This document shows positions 18,686-27,117 of a stretch of DNA of 64,000 nucleotides, in pieces. Both the position numbers and the translations under genes were made by a program. The notes under the pieces are model-generated. The model searched no databases and was not told the DNA's origin. It saw only the letters and a program-made list of their open reading frames with translations. The stretch spans positions 124,001 to 188,000 of the forward strand of contig SVPR01000001.1 of NCBI GenBank assembly GCA_015065785.1. The letters run 5' to 3'. Positions within the stretch are counted from its first letter, which is position 1, and each line of letters opens with the position of its first letter. Source of the stretch: Oscillospiraceae bacterium. Lineage in GTDB: Bacteria > Bacillota > Clostridia > Oscillospirales > Acutalibacteraceae.

Positions 18686-20221
18686 ATGGATTTTAATAAA
18701 GAAAGTGAAATGACGATACTTGACGATTATATTCCCGTAATCGAAAACAGCTTCAGAAAACAAAAGATTTCAAAAGAAAAGCTACCGACCTTTAAATATG
18801 CAAAGGATAAATTACCCAAACCCCTGTGGGATAATCACGAGGATTATATTTCTTGTTATTGGCGTGCCTGGGAACTGGCATTTAAAAATTTAAGACGACC
18901 TTACTTTTGGACAGGGTTTGTTTCAAATTTTATAGATACCGCATTTGATGGTTGTACATTTATGTGGGACTCTGTATTTATGTTAATGTTCGGAAAATAC
19001 GCTGACAGAATTTTTAAATTTCAAGGCACACTCGATAATTTTTATTCACATCAGCACGATGATGGTTTTATTTGTCGTCAGATAAATGAAATTACAGGCA
19101 GAGACAAGTTTACACGCTGGGACCCCTCTGCAACCGGTCCTGAAATTATGGCTTGGTGTGAATGGGAATACTTTTTAAATTTTGGAGATACCGAAAGATT
19201 AAAGAGAGTTTTTCCGGTTCTTCTTTCTTATCACAGGTTTTTAAAGCAGACTCACACATGGCCCGATGGTACATATTTTTCAAGCGGTTGGGGTTGTGGT
19301 ATGGATAATTTACCACGACAGCAAGAAGGATATTCACCACCATATAGCCACGGTCATATGATTTGGGTTGACGCTTGCGCTCAGGCTCTTTTTGATTGCA
19401 GAATTTTAATCAAAATGGCAGAAGTCCTTGATAAAAAAGAATATATCCAAGAGCTTGATATGGAAGCAAATCTACTTTTTAAAGTTATAAATGAAAAGCT
19501 CTGGGACGAAGAAACAGGCTTTTATTACGACCTTTGGAAAAATGGTGAGTTTAACTATGTCCACCACGCAGGTGCTTTTTGGAATTTAATTGCTGAAACA
19601 GTTCCTGATGCAAGGGTAGATAAGTTTATAAGTGCCTTAAATGATGAAAAACTTTTTAAAACTCCACACAGAGTGCCTTGTCTTGCAAAAGACCACAAGC
19701 AATACGAAAAAACAGGTGGTTACTGGTGTGGTGGCGTTTGGGCACCTACAAACTATATGATTTTAAAGGGCCTTGACAAGTATAAAAAATATGCTCTTTC
19801 TCACGAAATCGCAATAGAGCATCTTTACGCAGTTGTTGAAGTTTTTAAAGATACTAACACAGTATTTGAAAACTATGCACCTGAATTTGTTAAAAATGGC
19901 AGACCCTCACAAGGTAATCCTGCAATGAAAGATTTCGTTGGTTGGACGGGTATTTCACCAATTTCGATTCTTTTTGAGTTTGTATTTGGTATTAAACCAG
20001 ATGCAGGTAATAACAAAATCGTCTGGGATGTTACACTTCTTGAAAAGCACGGAATTGAGCAATATCCGTTTAAAACTGACGGTGAGCTTACTTTAATCTG
20101 TGAAGAAAGAAACTCACAAGACGAAAAGCCGATTATTACTTTCAAATCTAATATCCCGATTGAATTAGAAATAATCTGGGGTAGCGAAAATAACAAGCAA
20201 TCATTTATAATAAAATCATAA
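18686..20221 (+). CDS. Clan-G glycoside hydrolase (trehalase/GH63-like) within the his operon
   Basis: About 511 residues forming a predicted (alpha/alpha)6 barrel of the trehalase/GH63 type. Visible landmarks are FMWDSVFM near residue 96, which corresponds to the trehalase WD motif, the catalytic-region motif CGMDNLPRQ near residue 210, and YWCGGVWAPTNYMILKGL near residue 350, which matches the WAPTN signature. There is no signal peptide, so an intracellular alpha-glucosidic substrate is likely; which sugar is not predictable. ATG 18686 follows TTGGAG; the in-frame TTG at 18674 is part of that ribosome site. It sits 13 bases after hisF and 12 bases before hisIE, so it is co-transcribed with histidine genes although no role in that pathway is known. 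Confidence 0.82.
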   Translation: MDFNKESEMTILDDYIPVIENSFRKQKISKEKLPTFKYAKDKLPKPLWDNHEDYISCYWRAWELAFKNLRRPYFWTGFVSNFIDTAFDGCTFMWDSVFMLMFGKYADRIFKFQGTLDNFYSHQHDDGFICRQINEITGRDKFTRWDPSATGPEIMAWCEWEYFLNFGDTERLKRVFPVLLSYHRFLKQTHTWPDGTYFSSGWGCGMDNLPRQQEGYSPPYSHGHMIWVDACAQALFDCRILIKMAEVLDKKEYIQELDMEANLLFKVINEKLWDEETGFYYDLWKNGEFNYVHHAGAFWNLIAETVPDARVDKFISALNDEKLFKTPHRVPCLAKDHKQYEKTGGYWCGGVWAPTNYMILKGLDKYKKYALSHEIAIEHLYAVVEVFKDTNTVFENYAPEFVKNGRPSQGNPAMKDFVGWTGISPISILFEFVFGIKPDAGNNKIVWDVTLLEKHGIEQYPFKTDGELTLICEERNSQDEKPIITFKSNIPIELEIIWGSENNKQSFIIKS

Positions 20222-20233
20222 TGGAGCGATAAT

Positions 20234-20887
20234 ATGTTAAATATTGAAGAACTTAAATTTGATGAAAAAGGGCTTATCCCTGCAATAGTTGTAGATTACG
20301 CAACAAAAAAAGTATTAACTTTAGCCTATATGAATAAAGAAAGTCTTAAAATATCTTTAGAAAAGGGCTTAACCTGTTTTTACAGCCGTTCAAGACAAGA
20401 ATTGTGGTTAAAGGGTGAAACAAGTGGTAACTATCAGCACATTGTAAGCATTACTGCAGATTGTGACAAAGATGCTTTAACAGTCGTTGTTAAAAAAGAT
20501 GGTCCTGCTTGTCACACAGGCACTGATTCTTGCTTTAATGATTTAGTTTATGAAAACGAAGAGTTAAACAATGAATTCTCAATGGAAAATCTTATGAAAA
20601 TGCTTGTCGGCAGAAAAACAGAGAAAAAAGAGGGCTCTTACACAACATATCTTTTTGAAAAGGGTATTGATAAAATTCTCAAAAAGGTTGGCGAAGAGTC
20701 AACAGAAGTTATTATTGCGGGCAAGGCAAATGATAAAAAAGAAACAATTTATGAAATTGCTGACTTGACATATCATGTAATGGTGCTTATGATAGAAATG
20801 GGCATTTCACTTGAAGAGGTAACCGCAGAGCTTGCTTCCCGTCATGTTATTGACCACAAGGTTAAGCAAGAGAAAATGACTAAATAA
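20234..20887 (+). CDS. hisIE: Bifunctional phosphoribosyl-AMP cyclohydrolase / phosphoribosyl-ATP pyrophosphatase
   Basis: Catalyses steps two and three of histidine synthesis. 217 residues. The N-terminal cyclohydrolase domain (1-115) has [28 protein letters not shown], a zinc site in DCDKDALT, and the Cys motifs CHTGTDSC. The C-terminal MazG-like pyrophosphatase domain (about 120-217) shows [11 protein letters not shown] and [14 protein letters not shown] follows GGAGCGATAAT. It is the last histidine gene. Together with the upstream genes the window holds every pathway enzyme except histidinol-phosphate phosphatase. Confidence 0.95.
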   Translation: MLNIEELKFDEKGLIPAIVVDYATKKVLTLAYMNKESLKISLEKGLTCFYSRSRQELWLKGETSGNYQHIVSITADCDKDALTVVVKKDGPACHTGTDSCFNDLVYENEELNNEFSMENLMKMLVGRKTEKKEGSYTTYLFEKGIDKILKKVGEESTEVIIAGKANDKKETIYEIADLTYHVMVLMIEMGISLEEVTAELASRHVIDHKVKQEKMTK

Positions 20888-20917
20888 TTTTTAAATTTAT
20901 TTTTTGGAGCTTTGTTT

Positions 20918-21715
20918 ATGACAGAGGTTAAAAACGAAGAAATATCTAAAGGCTCTTACACGGCAGATTTTATTCTCGCTAAAGCACTTGATATTGGTGA
21001 GAATATTTTACGCTGTGGTGGTGAGCCATATAGAATTGAAGATACAGTTACAAGAATTTGCGTAGCCTATGGTGCAGAGTTTGCTGATATTTTTGCTTTG
21101 CCGTCTTTGATTATTGCAAATATCAGAATGAAAGATGGTACATATTCTTCACAAGTAAGAAGAGTTTACCAAACAAGCAACAATATGTATCTTTTAGAAA
21201 AAATGAATAATCTTTCAAGAGATATCTGCTTTAAAAAGGTCTCTTTAGAGGATGTGCCGACAGAAATTGAAAACGCCAAAAAAGGCAGACCATTTCCTGA
21301 TCTTCTTTGCTACATAGGTGGAATTTTAGGTGCAGGTGGTTTTGCGGTATTCTTTGGTGGTAATATTTACGATGCTTTGGTTGCCGCGGTTGCAGGAATT
21401 GTTGTAACATTCTTTAATTTGCACAAAACTGCATTCGTAAATCAGATGATTCATTCTGTAATTTCATCATTTGTTGGTGCAATTGTGTCACTGGCACTTA
21501 TTTCATTTGGTGTCGGTCAGAATACCGATATGATACTTATTGGTGTTATTATGCTTCTTATCCCTGGTCTTGCATTTGGTAATGCCGTCAGAGATTTACT
21601 CTTCGGTGATACAGTTTCCGGTATCATTCAGTTAGTTCAGGCGATTTTAATTGCCGTTATGGTAGCCTTCGGATTTACTGTTGCTATGATGATATTCGGA
21701 GGTGTGTTCAGTTGA
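20918..21715 (+). CDS. ThrE-type threonine/serine exporter, N-terminal subunit (DUF1212)
   Basis: Larger half of a split ThrE-type transporter, about 265 residues. The N-terminal third is a soluble domain with the family motif ILRCGGEPYRIEDTVTRI; after about residue 125 come five or six membrane segments. ThrE exports threonine and serine in Corynebacterium, where both parts are fused; split pairs like this are common in Firmicutes and their substrates are rarely tested. ATG 20918 follows TTGGAG. It lies 30 bases after hisIE and before the next terminator, so read-through from the his operon is likely. Confidence 0.85.
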   Translation: MTEVKNEEISKGSYTADFILAKALDIGENILRCGGEPYRIEDTVTRICVAYGAEFADIFALPSLIIANIRMKDGTYSSQVRRVYQTSNNMYLLEKMNNLSRDICFKKVSLEDVPTEIENAKKGRPFPDLLCYIGGILGAGGFAVFFGGNIYDALVAAVAGIVVTFFNLHKTAFVNQMIHSVISSFVGAIVSLALISFGVGQNTDMILIGVIMLLIPGLAFGNAVRDLLFGDTVSGIIQLVQAILIAVMVAFGFTVAMMIFGGVFS

Positions 21716-22179
21716 GTATGGATATAATTATTAAAATAATTGCCGGTGTTATTAGTACAATAGGCTTTGCAATTATTTTTAAACTAAGAGTTAAGCATAT
21801 TCCACTTGCGGCTATTGATGGACTTATTGCTTGCGTAGTTTATTTTTGCTGTTTAGAATTTATTAGTGACGATTTATTTATTGCAAATATGTTAGCGTCA
21901 TTTGCTACCGCAGGTTTTGCAGAAATATGTGCAAGAATCGGTAAAGCACCTGCAACAATATTCTTACTTCCGGGTTGTATTGCCTTAGTTCCGGGTGGCT
22001 CACTTTATAACGCTATGAGAAGCTTGCTTATTAAAGATTATGATGAATTCGGCGCTCAGCTTCTTACAACAGGTAAGGTTGCAATCGCAATTGGTGGTGG
22101 CATTATAGCTGTTTCGATTATAAGATATTTTCTCAATCAAATTAAATGTAATAAGAATAACAAAAAAGAACCTGCTTAA
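21712..22179 (+). CDS. ThrE-type exporter, C-terminal subunit (DUF3815)
   Basis: Smaller, fully membrane-embedded half of the split ThrE exporter, 155 residues with about four or five membrane segments and the conserved PATIFLLPGCIALVPGGSLYN region near residues 82-103. The start is TTG at 21712, overlapping the upstream stop (TTGA), with GGAGGTG seven bases upstream; an ATG at 21718 would sit 13 bases from that site and is less likely. The tight overlap with the larger subunit supports a two-component transporter. The unit ends at the terminator at 22228. Confidence 0.85.
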   Translation: MSMDIIIKIIAGVISTIGFAIIFKLRVKHIPLAAIDGLIACVVYFCCLEFISDDLFIANMLASFATAGFAEICARIGKAPATIFLLPGCIALVPGGSLYNAMRSLLIKDYDEFGAQLLTTGKVAIAIGGGIIAVSIIRYFLNQIKCNKNNKKEPA

Positions 22180-22227
22180 GAGAGACACTCCGTAATGAAG
22201 TTGTCTTCCTTCGGCTGGTATAATCAG

Positions 22228-22275
22228 AAATAACGGCGGCAGAAAGGTTTTAGTCTCTCTGTCGCCGTTATTTTA
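22228..22275 (+). terminator. Terminator after the his/ThrE unit
   Basis: 16-bp stem (22228-22243 with 22258-22273, one G-U pair) around a 14-base loop, ending in ATTTTAAT. Its right edge overlaps the stop codon of the minus-strand 59-residue gene. Confidence 0.85.
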
Positions 22276-22452
22276 ATCATCGTCTTCATCATTAGACCAA
22301 CCGGATATGATATGCAATTCGCCTGAATCCATATCCATTGCCATATTATCTCCCATCCTCATTAATAAATCTCCGTCAGAATCTATTGCCATATTGTTAG
22401 AGATAGAATGAGCAAAATCGCCGTCCTCGAAATCAAAAAAAAGCTTACCCAT
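22273..22452 (-). CDS. 59-residue acidic protein with an internal repeat
   Basis: Short gene that I do not recognise, 59 residues, ATG at 22452 with GAGGTG upstream at a good distance. The protein is strongly acidic, ends in NDEDDD, and has no membrane segment or cysteine. It contains two similar stretches, NNMAIDSDGDLL and DNMAMDMDSGELHI, suggesting a small duplicated beta-hairpin unit. It is the third gene of a minus-strand cassette, 20 bases after the zinc-ribbon membrane protein. The ribosome site, the clean reading frame and the location support a real gene; function is unknown. Confidence 0.7.
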   Translation of the reverse strand: MGKLFFDFEDGDFAHSISNNMAIDSDGDLLMRMGDNMAMDMDSGELHIISGWSNDEDDD

Positions 22453-22472
22453 ATAGCACCTCGCTTGAAAAA

Positions 22473-23147
22473 TTAATAATCATATTTGTTTATTTCTAAA
22501 ACCCTGAATGTTGCATTTTTGAATTGATTTAATTTTTCTTGATCTACGTATTCAAAAGCTTTCAAATATATCTCTTGTCCAGCATCTAATCTATCAGCGT
22601 AAATCATATCTGTTTCAATTCTTGCACCATTTGCATCTACTGCTTCAATCGTTATGTAATAGGTGCATTGTTTTTCAGCTTTGTTTTTTACTGTGATATC
22701 AAGGGATGTTTCGGAGAAGTATCCATTATTAGTTATTTTGAATTCCCCAAAAGAAACATCAACATATTTTTCTAAAATTTCATCTGTCGTTTCTTCTCTA
22801 AATACATCACTAATTGCAGGTATATTAGATTCAATATCAGTTGATATGTTAGTGAAAAGCGTAGCAGCAAAAACGACATACAGAATCACAAGAATAATGG
22901 ATAAAACGATTTTGGTTATAAAGCCAATCAAAGCACCTTTACCTGCCGATTTAGCTCGTTTAGGTTTCTTTCCTTCATATATGAGAAAGAGGATTAAACC
23001 AACAATTGGAATAAAAAAACTCAAGATAGCAAACCAAAAACTTGAACGGTCATCAGTTTCGTTAATATTGTTATCAAATCTTGTTCCGCAGTTGATACAG
23101 TATGTTGCTGAATCATCTATATTTTTACCGCAATTTTTACAATGCAT
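22473..23147 (-). CDS. Zinc-ribbon membrane protein
   Basis: Membrane protein of about 224 residues. An N-terminal zinc ribbon with two CxxCG motifs (CKNCG and CINCG, residues 3-25) is followed by a charged linker, two membrane segments (near 37-60 and 75-102), and a C-terminal domain of about 115 residues predicted to be beta-rich and outside the cytoplasm. ATG 23147 follows AGGAGG; the longer in-frame start at 23168 would overlap the upstream gene and lacks a site. It lies 11 bases after the HTH gene, so the two are co-transcribed. This architecture is common in Clostridia, without known function. Membrane sensing or a stress response is possible but only a guess. Confidence 0.75.
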   Translation of the reverse strand: MHCKNCGKNIDDSATYCINCGTRFDNNINETDDRSSFWFAILSFFIPIVGLILFLIYEGKKPKRAKSAGKGALIGFITKIVLSIILVILYVVFAATLFTNISTDIESNIPAISDVFREETTDEILEKYVDVSFGEFKITNNGYFSETSLDITVKNKAEKQCTYYITIEAVDANGARIETDMIYADRLDAGQEIYLKAFEYVDQEKLNQFKNATFRVLEINKYDY

Positions 23148-23158
23148 TTTAATTCCTC

Positions 23159-24247
23159 CTAGTAGCATTTATTGAATTGGGGCAATTGACAAAGTAGTGC
23201 TTTTATGTCATTATCACTCGTTTCTACATCAGCAAAAATAATTAACTCGTAATAATCTTCGTCTTTGAGGTTTTTTAATGCACCAAGCTCATTATAAATA
23301 TAACAATTACTAAAATCTATGTTGGCAGCTTTCTTTCGGTTATAGTCGATGCCAAATTTTAATATTGCAAGTGCTCTTTGCTTGTATTTATCTAAGTTCT
23401 TCAAGGCGTGTCTCAGGCAATTATTAATTATCGGATTGATAGAATAATATGTAATAGACTGAGCTTGTTTTTTTCGTTTAGCTATATTACTCAATTCAAA
23501 AACATACTTTTTTTCTTCAAATATGGATTTAAAAATATCTTCATTATCTAATATTAATTCCAAAAAATCACTATTTGCAAAAATACAACTACCAACATCA
23601 TAGTACCCGCAAGCGAAAAACATATTATAGGAATCATAAATGCTATTAAACAATTCAACATCGTTCATACTTGCTACAAGACGTGCAAATTCTGTACTGT
23701 TTTGAAAATGAATCCACGTTATTCCCTTATCTTTTCTAAATTCAAATTCATTATAAAACCATTTTAATTTTATGCCATACTCTTCATGAAGATATCTCAC
23801 ACCATTAACCGAATGATATTCAACCACATAATCAAGAAATGTTTTGCCAAATTCATCTGTTTGAGTGATAATAGATTTTCCATCGTTTGCCAGCAATAAA
23901 TTGAATTCATTTTTATATAATTGAGGATCATCTAAATAAGCATAATATCTAAAACCTTTATTAAATGGTACGTTCTCTTTTTCTATAGGCAGTTTATATG
24001 CATCTTTATCCATCAATCGTGCCAATGAAACACCGAATATTTTTTCCAAAGGAATAATAAATTCATATTTGAGCGGACGCTCTCCTTTTAACATTTTTGA
24101 AAAGTTGGATTTTTCTTTATTTGCAAATTCGTATGCTTCTTGCCCTTTAATTCCTAATTCGTGGGCAATATTCACTAACAAATGACTATACCTCTTTATC
24201 CCTTTTAAATTCATATAATGGTCGATGTTGTTCTTCAAATTATTCAC
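23159..24247 (-). CDS. HTH-domain protein with a long unrecognised C-terminal region
   Basis: 362-residue protein beginning at GTG (24247) with AAGGAGG eight bases upstream. Residues 1-75 resemble a phage-repressor-type helix-turn-helix (FANKEKSNFSKMLKGERPL fits the turn and recognition helix). The remaining 285 residues are helical, with a possible ankyrin-like start (TFLDYVVEYHSVNGVRYLHE) and no catalytic motif I can name. No membrane segment. It leads a three-gene cassette. A perfect dyad (AGACAAC-TTTT-GTTGTCT, 24307-24324) lies just upstream of its promoter region and may be an operator. The role is not known; a regulator responding to a ligand or protein through the C-terminal region is inferred. 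Confidence 0.65.
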   Translation of the reverse strand: MNNLKNNIDHYMNLKGIKRYSHLLVNIAHELGIKGQEAYEFANKEKSNFSKMLKGERPLKYEFIIPLEKIFGVSLARLMDKDAYKLPIEKENVPFNKGFRYYAYLDDPQLYKNEFNLLLANDGKSIITQTDEFGKTFLDYVVEYHSVNGVRYLHEEYGIKLKWFYNEFEFRKDKGITWIHFQNSTEFARLVASMNDVELFNSIYDSYNMFFACGYYDVGSCIFANSDFLELILDNEDIFKSIFEEKKYVFELSNIAKRKKQAQSITYYSINPIINNCLRHALKNLDKYKQRALAILKFGIDYNRKKAANIDFSNCYIYNELGALKNLKDEDYYELIIFADVETSDNDIKALLCQLPQFNKCY

Positions 24248-24306
24248 GGCTTATGCCTCCTTTTTTTTACATTATAACACATCTTGTTCAAAATGGTAGT
24301 CATATC

Positions 24307-24324
24307 AGACAACTTTTGTTGTCT
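24307..24324. repeat. Perfect dyad upstream of the HTH gene (candidate operator)
   Basis: AGACAAC-TTTT-GTTGTCT. On the minus strand it sits upstream of a TATAAT box (near 24268-24273) that precedes the HTH gene. On the plus strand it is followed by TTTTT and could equally terminate plus-strand transcripts. Confidence 0.5.
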
Positions 24325-24397
24325 TTTTTGATGTCCTCCAAAAATCAAGGTAAAAACTATACGGTCAGATTTGACAACTAAACAAATCACCTACTAC

Positions 24398-24455
24398 GTT
24401 ACACACTTTGAAAAGGTGTGTAACAAAAGCGGTATAGCCAATAGCTACACCGCTT
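24398..24455 (-). terminator. Tandem hairpins ending the tyrS-adh operon
   Basis: On the minus strand the first hairpin (24427-24455, 11 of 12 pairs, loop of five) is followed by TTTTGTTA and should terminate the operon. The T-run overlaps the start of a second hairpin with 12-bp arms at 24398-24409 and 24413-24424 (one G-U pair) and no T-run. The 24248-24517 gap holds nothing else except the HTH promoter region, the dyad at 24307, and a short GCCC/GGGC hairpin with TCTTTTTT near 24493-24512. Confidence 0.7.
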
Positions 24456-24517
24456 AACGAAATCAATTATTCAGCTTAGATACAAGGTGCCCCAGCGGGC
24501 TCTTTTTTATTTGCTAA

Positions 24518-25723
24518 TTATTTTTGTAAAGTTTTGATAATTACTTTACACTCTTCTAAATTCATAATCTTTGGAACAGGGTAGAGTGGGTTACCTTCTT
24601 TTAAGGCTCTTGTTGCTATAAGCTCAATGTCTTCATCCTTAATGCCTTCAAATTTATCAGGAATATTCATTTTTTTGTTGAGCTCTTTAATAGCTTCAAT
24701 GAATTTTTCTGCTTTTTCTTTTTCGGTTTTACAATCAGCTGCAATACCGGCAACATCTGCTAAAATTGCAAGTCGGTGGTGTGCAGATTCGCCGAAGAAT
24801 TCAAGAATGTAAGGAAGAATAACTGCATTTGCAAGTCCGTGTGGAATGCCATACATACCACCTAAGTTGTGAGCAATGGCGTGAACATAACCAACATAAG
24901 CTCTTGTAAATGCAACACCCGCATAGAATGAAGCAACAAGCATATTCTCTCTTGCTTCAATATTATTGCCGTCTTCATATACTTTTCCAATGTTCTCGAA
25001 AATAAGCTTTGTAGCCTTCAGGGCAGCATCTTCTGTAGATTTAACATTACTTCTGCCAATAAATGCTTCAACAGCGTGTGTGAGTGCATCCATACCGGTA
25101 GTTGATGTGATATGTGGTGGAAGTCCTACTGTAAGCTCAGGGTCAAGAACTGCAAACTTAGGACGAAGAACAGGGTCGTTAATTGCATTCTTTTCGTGTG
25201 TATCAGGGTTAGAAATAACTGCCGCAAGAGTAGTTTCAGAGCCGGTACCTGCAGTTGTAGGAACTGCAAAAATAAGTGGTGTTTTCTTTAAAACCTTTAA
25301 CTGACCGCGCATTGATGGGATTGATTTGTTAGGTCTTGCAACCTTTGCTGCAGTAACCTTTGCACAGTCCATTGGTGAGCCGCCACCAAAAGCAATAAAC
25401 GCTTCACAGTTATTATCGTGATAAAGCTTTAAAGCCTCTTCTACATTATAAATTGTCGGGTTAGGCTGAACACCGTCAAATACAGTGTACTTAATATCTT
25501 CAGCGTCAAGTCCCTCAAAAAGAGAGTCAAGCAGGTGAAGCGACATAAGACCTTTATCTGTTACAATAAGTACATTTTTTACACCTTGCTCTTTAACTAA
25601 GGCAGGGAGCTTTTTTATTGCACCTGCACCTTGCAGGAGCTTGGGTGGTGTCCAGTCAAGTACGCCCATTGCTACCTTATAAACGCTTTGGTATGCTCTG
25701 TAATATGTGTGTTTTAAACTCAT
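24518..25723 (-). CDS. Iron-containing alcohol dehydrogenase
   Basis: NAD(P)H-dependent group III alcohol dehydrogenase, 401 residues. It has the nucleotide-binding GGGSPMDCAK motif near residue 118, a TTAGTGSE motif near 160, and the iron-ligand regions GMDALTHAVEAF and HAIAHNLGGMYGIPHGLANA. Relatives include butanol and 1,3-propanediol dehydrogenases, so it probably disposes of reducing power by making an alcohol during fermentation; the exact substrate is not predictable. It lies 19 bases after the CmpB-like gene and is the last gene of the tyrS operon, followed by a terminator. Confidence 0.9.
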   Translation of the reverse strand: MSLKHTYYRAYQSVYKVAMGVLDWTPPKLLQGAGAIKKLPALVKEQGVKNVLIVTDKGLMSLHLLDSLFEGLDAEDIKYTVFDGVQPNPTIYNVEEALKLYHDNNCEAFIAFGGGSPMDCAKVTAAKVARPNKSIPSMRGQLKVLKKTPLIFAVPTTAGTGSETTLAAVISNPDTHEKNAINDPVLRPKFAVLDPELTVGLPPHITSTTGMDALTHAVEAFIGRSNVKSTEDAALKATKLIFENIGKVYEDGNNIEARENMLVASFYAGVAFTRAYVGYVHAIAHNLGGMYGIPHGLANAVILPYILEFFGESAHHRLAILADVAGIAADCKTEKEKAEKFIEAIKELNKKMNIPDKFEGIKDEDIELIATRALKEGNPLYPVPKIMNLEECKVIIKTLQK

Positions 25724-25742
25724 TTAAATACACTCCTGAATT

Positions 25743-26588
25743 TTATTTTTTACCTTCAACAAGGTTAATTAGGTTATTTAACAGGTTGTCAATATTTTCA
25801 ATACGCTTTTTAATTCTCTTGAAAATAAACGGAAAAGTATGTGACAATTTTTTAAGCATTTTTATATGCTTTGTTTTCTTAATATCCAATAATTCGTTTT
25901 TTCTCGTTTTGAATTCATTGAGCTTTTGTGCAAATTCAGAACGCTTTTCATCAGAAAAGCCTACAAGGCTATCACCGGTAGCACTGATAACAATATTTGT
26001 AAATTCAACTATATCATCAGAAAGCTCCTTGAATTTTACGAAGTACTCACGAATGCCTAAAGCATTTATAATTGTGTTGATAACATCAATTACGAAAACA
26101 GTGGTAATTATATAAACAAGTAATTTTCGTGATTCAACATTTACCTGGCTTACAAAGTAAACATCAACCAGTGGGTGAAGCACATAAAGGAAAAGACAAG
26201 AGCAAGTACCCCAGTAAAGAGTATGTGTTAAGCAAATTCTGCCGTGGAGATTAAAGGGTTGCTGTGAATAATCCCACCAACGAGCATTGAAAGCCTTTTC
26301 CATAATAAAGCTCGTAAAATATTCAACTAAATCACAAACTACCATACCAACTACAAAAATAATAAGCTCATTAACATAGTCGTTGGTTGTAATTGACCTG
26401 AATGGTAAAAGACAAATTAAAATTGTTAATGCACCAACACCGTAAATAGGGCAGAAAGGACCTCTTAAAAATCCTCTGTTAATCCATTTTTTAGGGCGAA
26501 GTGAACAGTAGCAGGATTCAAAAAACCAACCAACGAAGCTATAAAGGTAGAAATAAATAAAATAATCATAAATTGCCATTTTATTCAC
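25743..26588 (-). CDS. CmpB-like membrane protein (PF06541 type)
   Basis: 281-residue membrane protein with about six membrane segments in the first 170 residues and a cytoplasmic, highly charged helical tail from about 190 to the end. The opening (YLYSFVGWFFESCYCSL followed by RGFLRGPFCPIYG) is the hallmark of the family labelled putative ABC transporter type IV/CmpB. That name is historical; no ATPase partner is seen here and function is unknown. It overlaps the HD-protein gene by eight bases, so the two products are likely made together. Confidence 0.82.
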   Translation of the reverse strand: MNKMAIYDYFIYFYLYSFVGWFFESCYCSLRPKKWINRGFLRGPFCPIYGVGALTILICLLPFRSITTNDYVNELIIFVVGMVVCDLVEYFTSFIMEKAFNARWWDYSQQPFNLHGRICLTHTLYWGTCSCLFLYVLHPLVDVYFVSQVNVESRKLLVYIITTVFVIDVINTIINALGIREYFVKFKELSDDIVEFTNIVISATGDSLVGFSDEKRSEFAQKLNEFKTRKNELLDIKKTKHIKMLKKLSHTFPFIFKRIKKRIENIDNLLNNLINLVEGKK

Positions 26589-27114
26589 CTAAACCTAACC
26601 TTACATCTAATTTTTTTCGACAACTTTCTGACATTGAATAAGCCATTTCAATAGTTGCACAATATTTATCCATCATAGTTACAACATAAGATTCTAAATA
26701 TTTTGGTGGTACAACAGTTAAAGGCCACATATGTCGTTTAATAATATCTTGCTCTTTTTTAGTTAAAGTACCGCATAAATAATAAGCATTTTTTAATGCA
26801 AATTTCGGGTGCCTTAAACCATGAAGCTTGTGGCTTAAATCGTCCTCACGCCAATCATAATAAAACAAATCGTGCATTGTGGCCGCTCTTGCAGTTTCCT
26901 TATAATTTAACTTTAATTTACGAGAAACAAGAAAGCTTAAAAAAGCAACACTTCTTATATGTTGTAAACGGTTTATTTTTAAATGCTGTTCAAAATCTCC
27001 TAATTTCTGAAGCTGGGGAGAGTTATAAATATCACCAGCGACATTTAAAAACTCTTCCCATTCTTTAGAATCCATTTTGTATGACGCTACATAAGCGTTA
27101 AATAACTTTCCCAT
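26581..27114 (-). CDS. HD-domain phosphohydrolase-like protein
   Basis: 177-residue cytoplasmic protein of the HD superfamily. Metal-site residues are visible in QHIRSV (near residue 51), the MHDLFYYD pair (near 81), HGLRHPKFA and KRHMWPL, and a late Asp in MMDKYCA. Proteins of this small type are often found next to CmpB-like membrane proteins, as here, where the genes overlap by eight bases. The substrate is unknown; nucleotides or phosphate esters are usual for the superfamily. It starts three bases after tyrS, so the order is tyrS, HD, CmpB, adh. Confidence 0.8.
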   Translation of the reverse strand: MGKLFNAYVASYKMDSKEWEEFLNVAGDIYNSPQLQKLGDFEQHLKINRLQHIRSVAFLSFLVSRKLKLNYKETARAATMHDLFYYDWREDDLSHKLHGLRHPKFALKNAYYLCGTLTKKEQDIIKRHMWPLTVVPPKYLESYVVTMMDKYCATIEMAYSMSESCRKKLDVRLGLGE

Positions 27115-27117
27115 AAT

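Noticed and set aside
22663..23175. 170-residue plus-strand reading frame opposite the zinc-ribbon gene
   Set aside because: Fully antisense to a gene with zinc-ribbon motifs and a good ribosome site; no family resemblance.
25618..26115. 165-residue plus-strand reading frame opposite the CmpB-like and adh genes
   Set aside because: Spans two real minus-strand genes and their gap; low-complexity hydrophobic translation and no ribosome site.
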